From the NCBI GenBank assembly GCA_020726505.1, contig JAHLEZ010000034.1:1-64000 (forward strand): a DNA stretch of 64,000 nucleotides. The letters run 5' to 3'. Shown piece after piece: positions 63,190-64,000 of the stretch; within the stretch, counting starts at the first letter, position 1; every line of letters begins with the position of its first letter. The notes under the pieces are model-generated. The model searched no databases. It was not told the origin of the DNA and saw only the letters and a program-made list of their open reading frames with translations. The position numbers and the translations under genes are program-made. Source of the DNA: Leptodontidium sp. MPI-SDFR-AT-0119 (taxonomy: Eukaryota > Ascomycota > Leotiomycetes > Helotiales > Leptodontidiaceae).

Positions 63190-63695
63190 GTGATTGAAGC
63201 TGAGGGTGCCTACCAGCTACTAGAGAATGTAACACTTTACAGCCAAGAACAGATTCTGATATCACGTGCATATTCGCCAGCTCAAGCGTTACGATTGGAC
63301 CGGATCACCTATAGATTAGTGGCAAACTTCAGGGAAGAGGTAGCGATAGTGGAACTTGAGGTCCACCAAATAACATTCGTTTCGGGGGGTCATACTTCGT
63401 ACGGGGGGCAAAGATCAAAGATCTGATATCTGTGCTAACCGACCCATATTTACTTGTTGAAGACGAGAAAGAGCAAACCGGATTGGTTCATTGGTTAACA
63501 CCCCATATGAAGTGGAATCTTCGAGTAGCACGCACAGACGCCAAGTCTTTGATCTTTACCACATGTACCAAAGTAGTGACTTACGGAAGTGCGGATGGTT
63601 TCGAGCAAGGTTTACGGATGCAAGCTGCCCCACTTGACTTGATGGGGTTATTGGAAACTCTAGTCCCGGCGATACCATGGATGAGAGGCAAATAA
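63190..63695 (+). pseudogene. Unknown reading frame with one frameshift
   Basis: Two open stretches, 63190-63426 and 63432-63695, read as one protein if a shift of frame near 63400 is allowed. The first contains EQILISRAYSPAQALRLDRI and REEVAIVELEVHQITFVSGG; the second KDLISVLTDPYLLVEDEKEQ, HWLTPHMKWNLRVARTDAKS and ends LVPAIPWMRGK. The amino acid composition looks genuine. No family is recognised. An intron in place of the frameshift is possible. Confidence 0.4.
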
Positions 63696-64000
63696 GAAAA
63701 AAAGAAAGCATCACCACGCATCAGGGCAAGAAATCTTGTTCATTCCCGTCTGTCTACCCTTCCGTCAACCTCCTACGTAGTATGCCGCTCTCGGCATCTT
63801 CCAAAAACTTCAGACAGCAGTCGTCCAGTTGCGCATGAAAGAAGGGCAAATGGTTCTAGCCAAAAATATCCTGCCACTCCGTGTTAAGTCCACTTTTCAT
63901 TATGGGTCATGCTGCAGCGGTCGTGGGAAAATCGCGCCGACGGTTAGGACCCAAAAAAAAACAACCTTGACTTTCATACTTTTCAGAACATGGGGCCTCG
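63696..64000. other. Window end, nothing recognised
   Basis: Normal-composition DNA without a supported gene or repeat. Confidence 0.4.

Overview
The window looks like a transposon-packed, probably subtelomeric or otherwise heterochromatic, stretch of a filamentous ascomycete (Pezizomycotina). The evidence is short GT-AG introns, fungal-type gene families (SLIP-GC-like GTPase, DUF3638/DUF3645 giant protein, DUF3505/RecQ helicase, purine nucleoside permease) and heavy decay in which CAG, CAA and TGG codons have become TAG or TAA. That decay pattern is the signature expected of repeat-induced point mutation (RIP). Only one gene, the nucleoside permease at 61.3-62.6 kb, looks fully intact. No RNA genes, CRISPR arrays or bacterial-type operons were seen, and the species cannot be named from the sequence.

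Layout. 1-3912: RIP-decayed Ty1/copia polyprotein. 4.3-5.0: decayed Cys-rich reading frame (minus). 5.66-6.78: Tc1-like transposase split by a 300-bp solo LTR. 6.8-13.1: unassigned DNA holding a complete decayed Fot1/pogo element (8767-10599). 13.15-17.08: a multi-exon SLIP-GC/dynamin-like GTPase gene with a stop and a damaged P-loop. 17.1-19.9: small unassigned ORFs and a C23/A8 tract. 19.9-22.4: second copia remnant. 22451-24227: compact non-autonomous LTR element with two LTRs, target duplication and internal tandem repeats. 24.2-27.2: very AT-rich DNA, another solo LTR and a 97-bp tandem array. 27.3-34.74: decayed DUF3638/DUF3645 giant gene. 34810-38775: hAT element with a nearly intact transposase, itself carrying a small hAT that carries a solo LTR. 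38776-46996: DUF3505/RecQ-type helicase gene (minus) split by a MULE (43088-45584) and a Fot1 element (39745-41742, with its own solo LTR) and cut off by the hAT. 47.3-50.1: two Tc1-like elements (one with a solo LTR) around a host gene fragment. 50188-60255: two piggyBac-type elements in opposite orientation, one split by a 4-kb hAT. 60.3-64.0: host-like DNA with the permease gene.

How it fits together. The main story is nested insertion. At eight or more places target duplications and continued reading across the junctions let the order of insertion be read directly. The remaining non-transposon genes are mostly large NTPases (GTPase, P-loop DUF3638 protein, helicase), all broken, and the helicase and DUF3638 fragments are joined through a hAT element that lacks a matching target duplication, which points to a rearrangement. 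I did not find convincing evidence of a new functional system; the most unusual items are the compact LTR element, the TA-flanked piggyBac-type pair and the nested dating record.
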